Positions 44,720 through 53,877 of a stretch of 64,000 nucleotides of DNA are shown in pieces. Made by a program: the position numbers and the translations under genes. Location of the stretch: assembly GCF_030519375.1 (NCBI RefSeq), contig NZ_JAUMKB010000003.1, positions 124,001-188,000 on the forward strand. The letters are read 5' to 3'. The number at the start of each line of letters is the position of its first letter. The stretch's first letter is position 1. The notes beneath the pieces are model-generated. The model made no database searches. It was not told where the DNA came from and saw nothing but the letters and a program-made list of their open reading frames with translations. This DNA is from Mucilaginibacter tolerans (GTDB taxonomy: Bacteria > Bacteroidota > Bacteroidia > Sphingobacteriales > Sphingobacteriaceae).

Positions 44720-46414
44720 ATGAGTAAAGGAACCGAACAGCATACGTATGACGCGATTGTAGTAGGATCAGGCATCAGCGGCGGATGGGCCGCCAAAGAG
44801 TTGTGTGATCTTGGCGTAAAAACACTGGTATTAGAGCGCGGTCGCAACATCGAGCATATTAAGGATTATCCTACCGCGACCAAAGGCCCATGGGAGTTTC
44901 CGCATCGCATGGAGGAGCCCTTGCAGGTTAAAAAAGATAACCCGGTGATCAGCAAATGTTATGCTTATGGCGAGGACACACATCACTTCTTTGTGAAGGA
45001 TAAGGAACATCCTTACATACAGGAAAAGCCTTTTGACTGGATACGCGGCTACCAGGTAGGCGGCAAATCCATTATGTGGGGGCGAGCCTGCCAGCGTTGG
45101 AGCAACTTTGAGTTTTCAGCGCCGATGCGCTATGGGTATGCAGTGGACTGGCCTATACGTTATGAAGATATAGCGCCCTGGTACTCGCATGTAGAACGCT
45201 TTTCGGGCATTTGCGGTGATAAGGATGGTATGGAATCAATGCCCGATGGCGATTACCTGCCGCCGTTCGAGATGAGTTGCGTGGAGGATGCAATGGCCAA
45301 ACAGATAAATGCGCATTACGAAGACCGCCGGATGATCAAAACACGCTGGGCACACCTTACAAAACCCGAACCAATCCATGTACAACAGGGTCGCGGCCAA
45401 TGCCAGGCACGTGATCTATGTACCAGGGGTTGTCCGTTTGGCGGATATTTCAGCTCTGTTTCGTCTACCCTGCCTTGGGCTAAAAAGACGGGCAACTTAA
45501 CCATCAGGCCATTCTCTGTAGTGCATTCCATTATTTATGACGAGAAAAAAGGTAAGGCTACCGGAGTGCGGGTAATCGATACTAATACCAAAGCAGAGAC
45601 TGAGTTTTATGCAAAAGTGATCTTTATGAATGCAGCCTGCCTGAATACCAATCTGATATTGCTTAACTCAACTTCTTCACGCTTTCCAAATGGGTTGGGA
45701 AACGACAGTGGGTTATTGGGCAAATTCATGGCTTTCCAGAATTACCGGGCAAGTGTGCACGGTCGTTATGAAGGCTTTGAGGATCATTATTATTTTGGCC
45801 GAAACCCGACTAACCCAATGATTCCCAATTATCGCAATTTGCACAAACAGGACACTGATTATATAGGTGGCTTTATGACTTTTGTCTACTCTAATCGCGG
45901 CAGAAATCGTTGGGATGAGGGCATTGGCGCCGATCTTAAAAATGCAGTATCAGAACCTGGGCCTTGGCATGCGGGCATGTATATTCAGGGAGAAACAATA
46001 CCGAAAGAAGCCAATCATGTCCGGCTAAGCAAAGATCAAAAGGACCCCTGGGGTATTCCTCAACTGATCACCTCGGTCGGTTATGATGATAATGATGAGA
46101 AGCTGATCAAAGATTTCCTTGAACAAAGCGCCGAAATGCTGGAGATAGCCGGTGTGAAAGATATCACCAAGTATGATACCCACCAGGCTCCGGGACTGGA
46201 TATTCACGAAATGGGCGGATGCCGCATGGGCCATGATCCAAAAACATCACTCCTTAACAAATGGAACCAGATGCATCAGTGTAATAATGTCTACGTCACC
46301 GATGGCGCCTGTATGACCAGTACAGGGAACCAGAGTCCGTCGATTTTATACATGGCGTTTGCAGCAAGGGCTGCAAATCACGCTGTGGAGGAGATGAAAC
46401 GAGGAAATATTTAA
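44720..46414 (+). CDS. GMC family FAD-dependent dehydrogenase with 3Fe-4S-type cysteine motif
   Basis: A 564-residue protein. The N-terminal Rossmann motif is VVGSGISGGWAAKEL, with LERGR at the end of the second strand. The GMC C-terminal domain has DIHEMGGCRMG (catalytic His) and STGNQSPSILYMA (catalytic Asn). Cys228, Cys234 and Cys238 form C-x5-C-x3-C (CQARDLCTRGC), the spacing known for the 3Fe-4S site of FAD glucose and fructose dehydrogenases, which pass electrons to a respiratory acceptor. No signal peptide is present and no small subunit is nearby. It is a close paralogue of 48345-50060. Confidence 0.9.
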   Translation: MSKGTEQHTYDAIVVGSGISGGWAAKELCDLGVKTLVLERGRNIEHIKDYPTATKGPWEFPHRMEEPLQVKKDNPVISKCYAYGEDTHHFFVKDKEHPYIQEKPFDWIRGYQVGGKSIMWGRACQRWSNFEFSAPMRYGYAVDWPIRYEDIAPWYSHVERFSGICGDKDGMESMPDGDYLPPFEMSCVEDAMAKQINAHYEDRRMIKTRWAHLTKPEPIHVQQGRGQCQARDLCTRGCPFGGYFSSVSSTLPWAKKTGNLTIRPFSVVHSIIYDEKKGKATGVRVIDTNTKAETEFYAKVIFMNAACLNTNLILLNSTSSRFPNGLGNDSGLLGKFMAFQNYRASVHGRYEGFEDHYYFGRNPTNPMIPNYRNLHKQDTDYIGGFMTFVYSNRGRNRWDEGIGADLKNAVSEPGPWHAGMYIQGETIPKEANHVRLSKDQKDPWGIPQLITSVGYDDNDEKLIKDFLEQSAEMLEIAGVKDITKYDTHQAPGLDIHEMGGCRMGHDPKTSLLNKWNQMHQCNNVYVTDGACMTSTGNQSPSILYMAFAARAANHAVEEMKRGNI

Positions 46415-46421
46415 CGGGCAG

Positions 46422-46499
46422 GGTGTCACACTGAGGCACTCGAAGTGTAGTGCTTAAAGGCCTTCGCCCACTATGCTTCGAGTGCCTCAGCATGACACC
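46422..46499. repeat. 31-bp inverted repeat after the first GMC gene, terminator-like
   Basis: Arms 46422-46452 and 46469-46499 match at 27 of 31 positions, two of the remaining four being G-T pairs. The core is ctgaggcactcgaag. A T-run follows the right arm, so it may terminate the GMC transcript. The core sequence looks like a family of dispersed intergenic hairpins I associate with Bacteroidota genomes. Confidence 0.8.
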
Positions 46500-46506
46500 T
46501 TTTTAA

Positions 46507-47385
46507 ATGATTAACATGCCTAACAGAAGAAATTTTATAAAGAATACCAGCCTTTTGGCTTTGAGCCTTCCTTTGTTTAAGAATGACCTTTTTGCTTCGC
46601 CTCAGAAGCTCCCGGCATTGGGTATCCAATTATATATGGTAAAGGAGAATATGCAGAAAGATCCAAAAGGTACTTTAAAAAAACTGGGTAATATGGGGTA
46701 TACCCAGATTGAGAGCTACGCTGGACCCGGTGGTATATTTTGGGGATGTAGTAACCGGGAGTTCAAAAAGATTGCAGGCGGTTACGGTCTGACGTTAATA
46801 TCCAGTCATTACGACGACGATCCCGTGGGCTTTGAGAAACAGGTAGAACTTGCTGCGGAAATTGGCATGAAATATCTGATCTGTCCGTGGAAAGGGCCGC
46901 AGAAATCGATCGATAATTTTAAACGCTTTGCCGACGAGTTTAATCGCAATGGCGATATTTGCAAAAAGCATGGGATGCGCTTTGGTTATCATCCGCATGA
47001 TTATCCTTATAAAAAGGTAGATGGACAATTACCCATCGACGTATTGTTGGCCAATACGGATAAAGAATTAGTCGACTTCCAGATGGACTATTACTACACG
47101 GTCACTGAAGGCCAAAATCCGGAAAGGTACATCAAAAAGCATCCTCACCGTTTTAAGCTTTGCCACATGCGTGATGTATTAAAACAGCGTTTACCAAAAA
47201 GCAGCGACGAAGAATCAGCATGCGATCTTGGTCAGGGGATTATTAATTATCCTCACCTGCTGTCGACGGCACTCAATGATGGCATGAAATACTTCTTTGT
47301 TGAGCAAAGCCGCTTTTATCATGAAACGCCACTGCAAAGTGCTAAAGTGAATATCGAATATTTAAAGCGTCTGCAACTGGTTTAA
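46507..47385 (+). CDS. exported sugar phosphate isomerase/epimerase-like TIM-barrel protein
   Basis: A 292-residue protein with a probable Tat signal (PNRRNFIKNTSLLALSLPLF); ATG 46507 or 46516. The xylose-isomerase-like barrel has candidate metal ligands in QIESYAGPGG, FGYHPHDYPY, VDFQMDYYYTV and KLCHMRD, ending FVEQSRFYHE. In oxidative glycoside pathways such barrels act on 3-keto sugars. That role here is inferred from the flanking GMC dehydrogenases. It overlaps the convergent hydrolase gene by 4 bp. Confidence 0.87.
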   Translation: MINMPNRRNFIKNTSLLALSLPLFKNDLFASPQKLPALGIQLYMVKENMQKDPKGTLKKLGNMGYTQIESYAGPGGIFWGCSNREFKKIAGGYGLTLISSHYDDDPVGFEKQVELAAEIGMKYLICPWKGPQKSIDNFKRFADEFNRNGDICKKHGMRFGYHPHDYPYKKVDGQLPIDVLLANTDKELVDFQMDYYYTVTEGQNPERYIKKHPHRFKLCHMRDVLKQRLPKSSDEESACDLGQGIINYPHLLSTALNDGMKYFFVEQSRFYHETPLQSAKVNIEYLKRLQLV

Positions 47386-48197
47386 AACTTATGGTAGGGT
47401 TTCTCAAAAAAGTCGTTTACTACCATATTGAATTCATCGCGATGCTCAATTAATGTAGGGTGACCAGAATTGGGCACCACCCATAGATAAGCCTTTGGAA
47501 TGGCCTGATAAATTTTGGTCGTATGTTCAATCGGTATCACATCATGGTCGCCGCAAATGATCAACGAAGGGCATTTGATCACCTTTAATGCGGAAAACGG
47601 AATATTCGGCTGCACATAATCCAGCATAAATATCTTCCAGTCATTTTTTTCTTTGTCCGTAACGCGGGGTTTATCTTTATCACGCCGGTATTGTTTTACC
47701 ATATCATCCCATGTTGATTGGGTAAGTCCCAACGAATCCGGTGTCAGGTTGGCTCCTGTAGCGGCAAACTTGATCACCTTATCCGAATGACGCATTGCCA
47801 TGAGGATTGCGTTGATACCGCCATCGCTCCATCCGATCACATATGCTGAATCGATGTGCATTTTATCCAGCAGTGCGGCAAAATCGTCGGCCATCATTTC
47901 GAAACTGAGGGAGTCCTTTTTATCGACGGACTTCCCATGCGCCCGGCTATCAACCGCGATTACCTTATACTTCTTTGAAAAGTATGGAATGGTTTGCTTA
48001 AATGCGTTGATACTACCTCCATTGCCATGTATCAGTAACAAAGGCTTACCCTGGCCATAAGTCTCGGCATATAATTTTATACCGCGTACATCATAATATT
48101 TCCCGGCGGCCGGGTTATTGCCATAATGGATTTGCTGGCCACAGGCTGTTTGCGTTATTGCAACAGCGAGTAAGAGACACAATAAGGCTTTGCTCAT
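47382..48197 (-). CDS. exported alpha/beta hydrolase
   Basis: A 271-residue protein with a signal or weak lipoprotein motif (AVAITQTAC). The alpha/beta fold is shown by LLIHGNGGSINAF (oxyanion hole), the nucleophile elbow VIGWSDGGINA, the acid in ICGDHDVIP and the catalytic His in VPNSGHPTLIEH. The substrate is unknown. It is the only minus-strand gene between 39.5 and 52 kb. Confidence 0.88.
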   Translation of the reverse strand: MSKALLCLLLAVAITQTACGQQIHYGNNPAAGKYYDVRGIKLYAETYGQGKPLLLIHGNGGSINAFKQTIPYFSKKYKVIAVDSRAHGKSVDKKDSLSFEMMADDFAALLDKMHIDSAYVIGWSDGGINAILMAMRHSDKVIKFAATGANLTPDSLGLTQSTWDDMVKQYRRDKDKPRVTDKEKNDWKIFMLDYVQPNIPFSALKVIKCPSLIICGDHDVIPIEHTTKIYQAIPKAYLWVVPNSGHPTLIEHRDEFNMVVNDFFEKPYHKF

Positions 48198-48344
48198 ATA
48201 GGGTTTGCTTATTAGACGACTAAATATAGAAAGAAGTTTCCCATCATCGCAAACGATAAAATTATAGCTGCTTTATTCAGAAAACATTAACTTTAAAAGC
48301 CCAAAAAGCGCCTGCTTTTTTCGGCAAAACCAATTATAATACCG

Positions 48345-50060
48345 ATGGATTCGACAAATACCAAGGCCCCGGAAATTCAGACCACCTATGATGCGATTGT
48401 GATCGGCTCAGGTATCAGCGGCGGATGGGCGGCGAAAGAATTGTGCGAAAGGGGATTGAAAACTTTGGTTCTGGAACGCGGCCGGAATGTGGAACATATC
48501 AAAGATTATCCGACAGCAACAACACCGCCGTGGCAATTTAAGCACCGGCTCAGAATGACCACCGAGTTCCTGAAAGAAAACCCACTGATCAGCAAAGCGG
48601 CGGGCTATGGCGAGGATAATGCGCACTTTTTTGTAAAGGATAAAGATCACCCTTACATACAGGAAAAACCGTTCGACTGGATACGTGGCTACCAGGTTGG
48701 GGGCAAATCGCTTACCTGGGGACGAGCCTGCCAACGCTGGAGTAAGTATGAATTTGAGAATCCTGAAAAATTCGGTTATGGTATTGCATGGCCCATCGGT
48801 TATGATGATGTAGCTCCGTGGTACTCCCATGTAGAAACGTTCATTGGCGTATGCGGTAATAAGGATGGTTTGGAATCGATGCCCGATGGTGAATTTTTAC
48901 CGCCATTCGAGATGAATTGCGTTCAGGAAGTAATCAGCAAAAAGATCAGCGAGAATTATAAAGACCGCCACCTGGTACATGCGCGATGGGCGCATCTGAC
49001 CAAGCCGAATCAGATTCATATCGATCAGGGCCGAGTGAAATGCCAGGCTCGTAATATGTGTATGCGTGGTTGTCCTTTTGGTGGGTATTTCAGTTCGAAC
49101 AGCTCTACCCTCCCCTGGGCAAAAAAAACAGGGAACTTAACCATTAGGCCGTTCTCCGTAGTTCATTCTATCATTTATGATGAAAAATTGGGCAAGGCGT
49201 CGGGCGTAAGAGTGATCGACACCAATACTAAAGAACTGATGCAGTTTAAAGCGAAGGTGATATTCATGAATGCTTCCGCCTTGAATACTAATCTGGTGCT
49301 ATTGAACTCAACCTCCAAACGTTTCCCTAATGGTTTGGGAAATGATAATGGTTTGCTGGGTAAATACATCGCTTTTCAAAATTACCGGGCATCGGTGACT
49401 GCTGATATGGACGGCTTCCTCGATAAATATTATTTCGGGCGAAACCCAACAGAACTGATCCTGGCGAATTATAAAAATCTGCATAAGCAGGAAACGGATT
49501 ATCACGGCGGATACACCACTTTCATGGGTGCATTCAGGGAGTCAAGGCCAGCTACGGAACAAGGTAAGGTCGGTGCCGAGTATAAAGATTCACTTACCGA
49601 ACCGGGGCCGTGGAAAGTATATATGTACTTGCAGGGCGAAACGGTTCCCAAAATAACCAACCATGTGCGTTTAAGTAGGGAACACAAGGATCAATGGGGA
49701 ATACCGTTATTGGTCACATCGGTAGAATATGACGATAATGACCAGCGTATGATCGATGATTTCCTGAAGGAAACCAAAGAGATGCTGGAAAAAGCAGGTT
49801 GCAAAAACGTGCAAACACACCAAAACAGGCAAGCGCCCGGTTTGGATATCCACGAAATGGGGGGCTGCCGCATGGGTAAGGATCCAAGAACATCCTTACT
49901 GAACAAGTGGAATCAATTGCATCTGTGTAAGAATGTATTTGTGACCGATGGTGCCTGCATGACCAGCACCGGGAATCAGAGCCCGTCCATCTTATACATG
50001 GCCTTAACTGCACGCGCGGCAAATTATGCTGCTGACGAGATCAAAAAAGGGAATTTATAA
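48345..50060 (+). CDS. GMC family FAD-dependent dehydrogenase, second copy, with 3Fe-4S-type cysteine motif
   Basis: A 571-residue close paralogue of the protein at 44720-46414; most motifs are identical (VIGSGISGGWAAKEL, KPFDWIRGYQVGGKS, DIHEMGGCRMG, STGNQSPSILYMA). The C-x5-C-x3-C motif is kept as CQARNMCMRGC, about residues 233-243. The N-terminus is five residues longer and has no export signal. Differences cluster in the middle substrate region (for example ADMDGFLDKYYFGRNPTELI), so the two copies may differ in substrate. The next gene, 40 bp on, is a GH3 beta-glucosidase. Confidence 0.9.
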   Translation: MDSTNTKAPEIQTTYDAIVIGSGISGGWAAKELCERGLKTLVLERGRNVEHIKDYPTATTPPWQFKHRLRMTTEFLKENPLISKAAGYGEDNAHFFVKDKDHPYIQEKPFDWIRGYQVGGKSLTWGRACQRWSKYEFENPEKFGYGIAWPIGYDDVAPWYSHVETFIGVCGNKDGLESMPDGEFLPPFEMNCVQEVISKKISENYKDRHLVHARWAHLTKPNQIHIDQGRVKCQARNMCMRGCPFGGYFSSNSSTLPWAKKTGNLTIRPFSVVHSIIYDEKLGKASGVRVIDTNTKELMQFKAKVIFMNASALNTNLVLLNSTSKRFPNGLGNDNGLLGKYIAFQNYRASVTADMDGFLDKYYFGRNPTELILANYKNLHKQETDYHGGYTTFMGAFRESRPATEQGKVGAEYKDSLTEPGPWKVYMYLQGETVPKITNHVRLSREHKDQWGIPLLVTSVEYDDNDQRMIDDFLKETKEMLEKAGCKNVQTHQNRQAPGLDIHEMGGCRMGKDPRTSLLNKWNQLHLCKNVFVTDGACMTSTGNQSPSILYMALTARAANYAADEIKKGNL

Positions 50061-50100
50061 CTATATTTAAATACCCTGCTAAATCAATCCGATTTAAACA

Positions 50101-52341
50101 ATGAAGATCAGCCTGAAACTAATCTGTCTACTGCTCGTGCTGTGTTTTATAGCCAACCACTCATTCGCGCAAAAAGAAACCATTGATCAAAAAGTGGAAG
50201 CCTTACTCGCTAAAATGACGTTGGATGAAAAAATCGGTCAGCTAAACCAATATAATGGCGATTGGGAAGCAACCGGACCGGTTACTAAAGATGTAGGCAA
50301 TAAGCTGGACGAGATAAAGCGAGGTCGCGTTGGCGCTGTGCTGAATATTATGGGTACCGATCATTGCAAAACCTTCCAGGATGCTGCGATGAAATCGAGA
50401 CTAAAAATTCCGCTGCTTTTTGGGCAGGATGTGATACATGGTTACAGTATTACTTTTCCTATCCCATTGGCTGAGGCAGCAAGTTGGGATATGGCCGCCA
50501 TTGAAAAGGCCGAACGCATAGCGGCTGTCGAAGCTTCTGCATCGGGTATTAACTGGACATTTGCGCCGATGGTAGATATTGCCCGCGACCCGAGATGGGG
50601 CCGAGTAATGGAGGGTGCCGGAGAGGACCCATACCTTGGTGCGCAGATTGCAACAGCACGAGTAAAAGGGTTCCAGGGAAATGGGATCGGCAGCCCGGAT
50701 GCCGTAATGGCCTGTGCCAAGCACTTTGCAGCTTATGGTGCTGCTATCGGCGGACGCGATTACAACAGTGTGGACATGAGCTTGCGCACGCTTTGGGAAA
50801 TTTATCTTACCCCCTTTAAAGCAGCAAAAGATGCGGGGGTAGCAACCTTCATGAACTCATTTAACGACCTGAATGGCACACCGGCAACCGGAAATAGCTA
50901 TCTGCAGCGTGATATTCTGAAAAGTGCGTGGAAATTCAAGGGTTTTGTAGTGAGCGACTGGGGGTCAATCGGCGAGATGATCAATCATGGTTATGCAAAA
51001 GATAATTACGAAGCCGCTGAAGAAGCCATCACGGCAGGAAGCGACATGGATATGGAAAGCCGCAGTTACATCAACAACCTGGCAAAATTGGTAGCTGATA
51101 AAAAAGTGTCTGTAGGTCTGATCGATGATGCTGTACGCCGTATTTTAAGAAAAAAGTTCGAGCTGGGCTTGTTTGATGATCCTTACAAATTCATCAATCC
51201 TGACAAGGAAAAAATTGCATTAAACCGGCCTGAAAACCTGGAGGCAGCGAGAGATATGGCACGAAAAAGTATGGTTCTGCTTAAGAATGACAATAATCTG
51301 CTGCCTATATCAAAAAACTTAAAAACGGTTGCGCTGATCGGTCCGCTTGTAAAAGCTGAGAAAGAGTTAAAAGGCTTCTGGTCGCTGGATGTTGACCAAA
51401 ATAAAGGCATCATTTCGCTAATGGAGGGAATGAAAAACCATGCTCCGGATACCAAATTTGTTTATGCGGAAGGCTGCAGCATTACCGGCACATCACATGA
51501 TGGTTTTGCCGATGCAGTAGCCGCAGCTAAAAAAGCAAATGTGGTGATAATGGCAATGGGCGAAGCTCCGGATATGACCGGCGAAGCAAAAAGCCGGTCG
51601 AACATTCACCTGCCCGGTGTGCAGGAAGATTTGATAAAAGCGGTAATAGCGACAGGGAAACCAGTCGTAGTGCTATTAATGGCCGGTCGGCCCATGGTAT
51701 TTAACTGGACGGCTGATAATGTAGCATCCATTGTATATGCCTGGTGGTTAGGTACACAGGGCGGTAATGCCATGGCAGATGTATTGTACGGAGATTACAA
51801 CCCATCGGGCAAATTACCGATCACCTTTCCGCGCTCTGAGGGACAAATTCCTATTTATTACAACCACTATAATACGGGACGCCCTGCGAAAAGTGATACC
51901 GACTTGTTTTATGTTTCAGCTTATAACGATCTGCGCAACTCTCCGCAATATGCATTTGGTCATGGTTTGAGCTACACAACATTTGAGTACCAAAATATGG
52001 AGATGGGCAAATTTAAACCGACCGTAAAAGGCCTTAAGCCCATACAGGTTTCATTTATGGTCAAGAATATCGGCAAACGCGCTGGCGAAGAAGTGGTACA
52101 GTTATATATCCGCGAAATGGTTTCGCAACCGGTTCGGCCAATAAAAGAGCTGAAAGACTTTAAAAAGATCATGCTTCAACCCGGCGAGATCAGGCGCGTG
52201 ACTTTCACCATCAAGCGCGACGAGCTGGCATTTTATAATGATAAACTGGAACGTGTTACTCAACCAGGTACCTTCCAGATCATGATCGGCAGTGCATCTG
52301 ACGATATCCGTTTGCAGAAATCATTTGAATTAAGTAATTGA
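50101..52341 (+). CDS. bglX: glycoside hydrolase family 3 beta-glucosidase (BglX-like)
   Basis: A 746-residue exported enzyme (signal to about residue 24). The GH3 barrel shows LFGQDVIHGYSITFPIP, FAPMVDIARDPRWGRVMEGAGEDPYLG and the nucleophile Asp in GFVVSDWGSIGEM. The C-terminal sandwich (ARKSMVLLKNDNNLLPI, GKPVVVLLMAGRP, LYGDYNPSGKLPITFPRS) and a fibronectin-III-like domain (VQLYIREMVSQPVRPIKELKDFKKI) are complete. It removes terminal beta-linked glucose or similar residues in the periplasm. The adjacent GMC gene suggests linked sugar processing. Confidence 0.95.
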   Translation: MKISLKLICLLLVLCFIANHSFAQKETIDQKVEALLAKMTLDEKIGQLNQYNGDWEATGPVTKDVGNKLDEIKRGRVGAVLNIMGTDHCKTFQDAAMKSRLKIPLLFGQDVIHGYSITFPIPLAEAASWDMAAIEKAERIAAVEASASGINWTFAPMVDIARDPRWGRVMEGAGEDPYLGAQIATARVKGFQGNGIGSPDAVMACAKHFAAYGAAIGGRDYNSVDMSLRTLWEIYLTPFKAAKDAGVATFMNSFNDLNGTPATGNSYLQRDILKSAWKFKGFVVSDWGSIGEMINHGYAKDNYEAAEEAITAGSDMDMESRSYINNLAKLVADKKVSVGLIDDAVRRILRKKFELGLFDDPYKFINPDKEKIALNRPENLEAARDMARKSMVLLKNDNNLLPISKNLKTVALIGPLVKAEKELKGFWSLDVDQNKGIISLMEGMKNHAPDTKFVYAEGCSITGTSHDGFADAVAAAKKANVVIMAMGEAPDMTGEAKSRSNIHLPGVQEDLIKAVIATGKPVVVLLMAGRPMVFNWTADNVASIVYAWWLGTQGGNAMADVLYGDYNPSGKLPITFPRSEGQIPIYYNHYNTGRPAKSDTDLFYVSAYNDLRNSPQYAFGHGLSYTTFEYQNMEMGKFKPTVKGLKPIQVSFMVKNIGKRAGEEVVQLYIREMVSQPVRPIKELKDFKKIMLQPGEIRRVTFTIKRDELAFYNDKLERVTQPGTFQIMIGSASDDIRLQKSFELSN

Positions 52342-52681
52342 TATTTCACTTACGGTAGAAAGATGGCCATTCAAACCAGTCTTTATTTTACAATAAGTGC
52401 AACTTATTGTTCTTTTGAACGTTATAGATAAAAAGATTAATTGTTTACGGTTAGTGTATTTTTTACATTTAAATTACATATCTTTAGCAAGACGAACCTA
52501 ATAACAATTTCAAACTTAGGCATTGCCATCTGATCCGGGTAATATTTAAGCTTATACTGAATCAGATATATCAAAAGCAAATGCCCGTTATTCCTTCCCT
52601 TATTTTAACTGCACAAATTCAAATAATTCGGGTATTTTTTTATGCCCGTTCTATAATTTCTTTTATACTAAAATTTAAGTA
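52342..52681. other. 340-bp intergenic region with hairpins
   Basis: Hairpin 52390-52410 (acaataagt, gca, acttattgt) followed by TCTTTT is a likely terminator of the GH3 gene. A second hairpin is at 52629-52648 (cgggta/tgcccg with one G-T pair), and atgcccgtt recurs at about 52582 and 52642. No gene was found. The stretch just before 52682 is AT-rich and may hold the desaturase promoter, without a good TAnnTTTG match. Confidence 0.5.
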
Positions 52682-53770
52682 ATGGCATTTTTAGACCATG
52701 TATTGCAAGTTCCCGCTTACGGCTGGAAGGATACAAACGGAGACCTCATTAAACCCACATCCGGGCAAATCTTTAAAGAATTTTTCGCAAGGCTAAACAT
52801 CTTTAAAAACCGCAAAAACTGGCTGCCCTTTTTTGGCTGGTTCAAAATTTTGTGTCTGACGCCGTTTCTCCTGTTGTTCATTTTCCATTTTTTTACATGG
52901 TACCTGCTCGTGGCGGCGTTCCTCTACAGCATGATTATTATGGGGACCCATGGCACTGTGTGGCATCACCGGTATTGCACACACGGGGCCTATAAGTTCA
53001 GAAATGCATTCTGGCGCTTTTTCACACAAAATCTGACTATAAGTGTCATCCCCGAAGAAATATATGTGATCTCGCATCATGTTCATCATTCCAAATCCGA
53101 TCAGCCGGGTGACCCGTACAATGCATACGGCGGATTTTTATATTGTTTCCTGGCCGACGTGAATCATCAGCCTATTGCAAAGAATCTGAGCGAGGCGGAT
53201 TACAGCCGGGTAAAATTACTGATGCAGCATACCGGGGTTAAGGCCAATACCTATGCCCAGTATCAAAAGTGGGGATCGTATGTAAACCCGGGCCGGGCTG
53301 TGATGTCGTGGCTTTTAAACTGGTCATTCTGGTATATCATTTTCTTTCTTATTGGCGGCCACGCGTTGGCTTGTACGTTGTTTGGTGCCGCCGGTTTTTG
53401 GGGTGTTGGTGTGCGGACATTTAACTACGAGGGCCATGGAAAAGGTTCTGGGGTACAGCGCGAAGGGATAGATTTTAACGATAAAGATAAATCTGTTAAT
53501 CAGCTATGGCCGGGTTTTGTGGCCGGTGAATGGCATAATAATCACCACCTTTTCCCAAAAAGCGCTAGAAGCGGCTTTAAACCGATGCAACTTGACCTGG
53601 CCTGGCAATATATCCGGCTAATGAACCGCTTAGGCGCAGTAAAAAGCTATAAGGATAATAAAAAACAATTTAACGAACTATATTATCTTCCAGAGCTTGC
53701 GCGGAAAAAACAATTAGCCTTGGATAAACGATTAGTGGGCAAGACTGCAGGCAGTCAGATCAATACTTAA
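52682..53770 (+). CDS. fatty acid (acyl-CoA) desaturase
   Basis: A 362-residue integral-membrane di-iron enzyme. The three histidine boxes are HHRYCTH (near residue 95), ISHHVHHSKSD (near 135) and GEWHNNHHLFP (near 285), with hydrophobic helices between. It introduces a double bond in membrane acyl chains with electrons from a redoxin or cytochrome b5-type donor, which is not in the window. It is a single-gene unit with its own terminator. Confidence 0.92.
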   Translation: MAFLDHVLQVPAYGWKDTNGDLIKPTSGQIFKEFFARLNIFKNRKNWLPFFGWFKILCLTPFLLLFIFHFFTWYLLVAAFLYSMIIMGTHGTVWHHRYCTHGAYKFRNAFWRFFTQNLTISVIPEEIYVISHHVHHSKSDQPGDPYNAYGGFLYCFLADVNHQPIAKNLSEADYSRVKLLMQHTGVKANTYAQYQKWGSYVNPGRAVMSWLLNWSFWYIIFFLIGGHALACTLFGAAGFWGVGVRTFNYEGHGKGSGVQREGIDFNDKDKSVNQLWPGFVAGEWHNNHHLFPKSARSGFKPMQLDLAWQYIRLMNRLGAVKSYKDNKKQFNELYYLPELARKKQLALDKRLVGKTAGSQINT

Positions 53771-53821
53771 ATTGTTTATAGCCTAATCAGATTATTTTCG
53801 ATTTCTTTTTATCTTTAATAA

Positions 53822-53847
53822 AAGGCAGGCATCCTGCCTTCTTTATT
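53822..53847 (+). terminator. terminator after the desaturase gene
   Basis: AAGGCAGG (53822-53829), loop CAT, CCTGCCTT (53833-53840), then CTTTATT. Confidence 0.8.
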
Positions 53848-53877
53848 ATGCTATTATTGATATCATTCTAACTAAAG

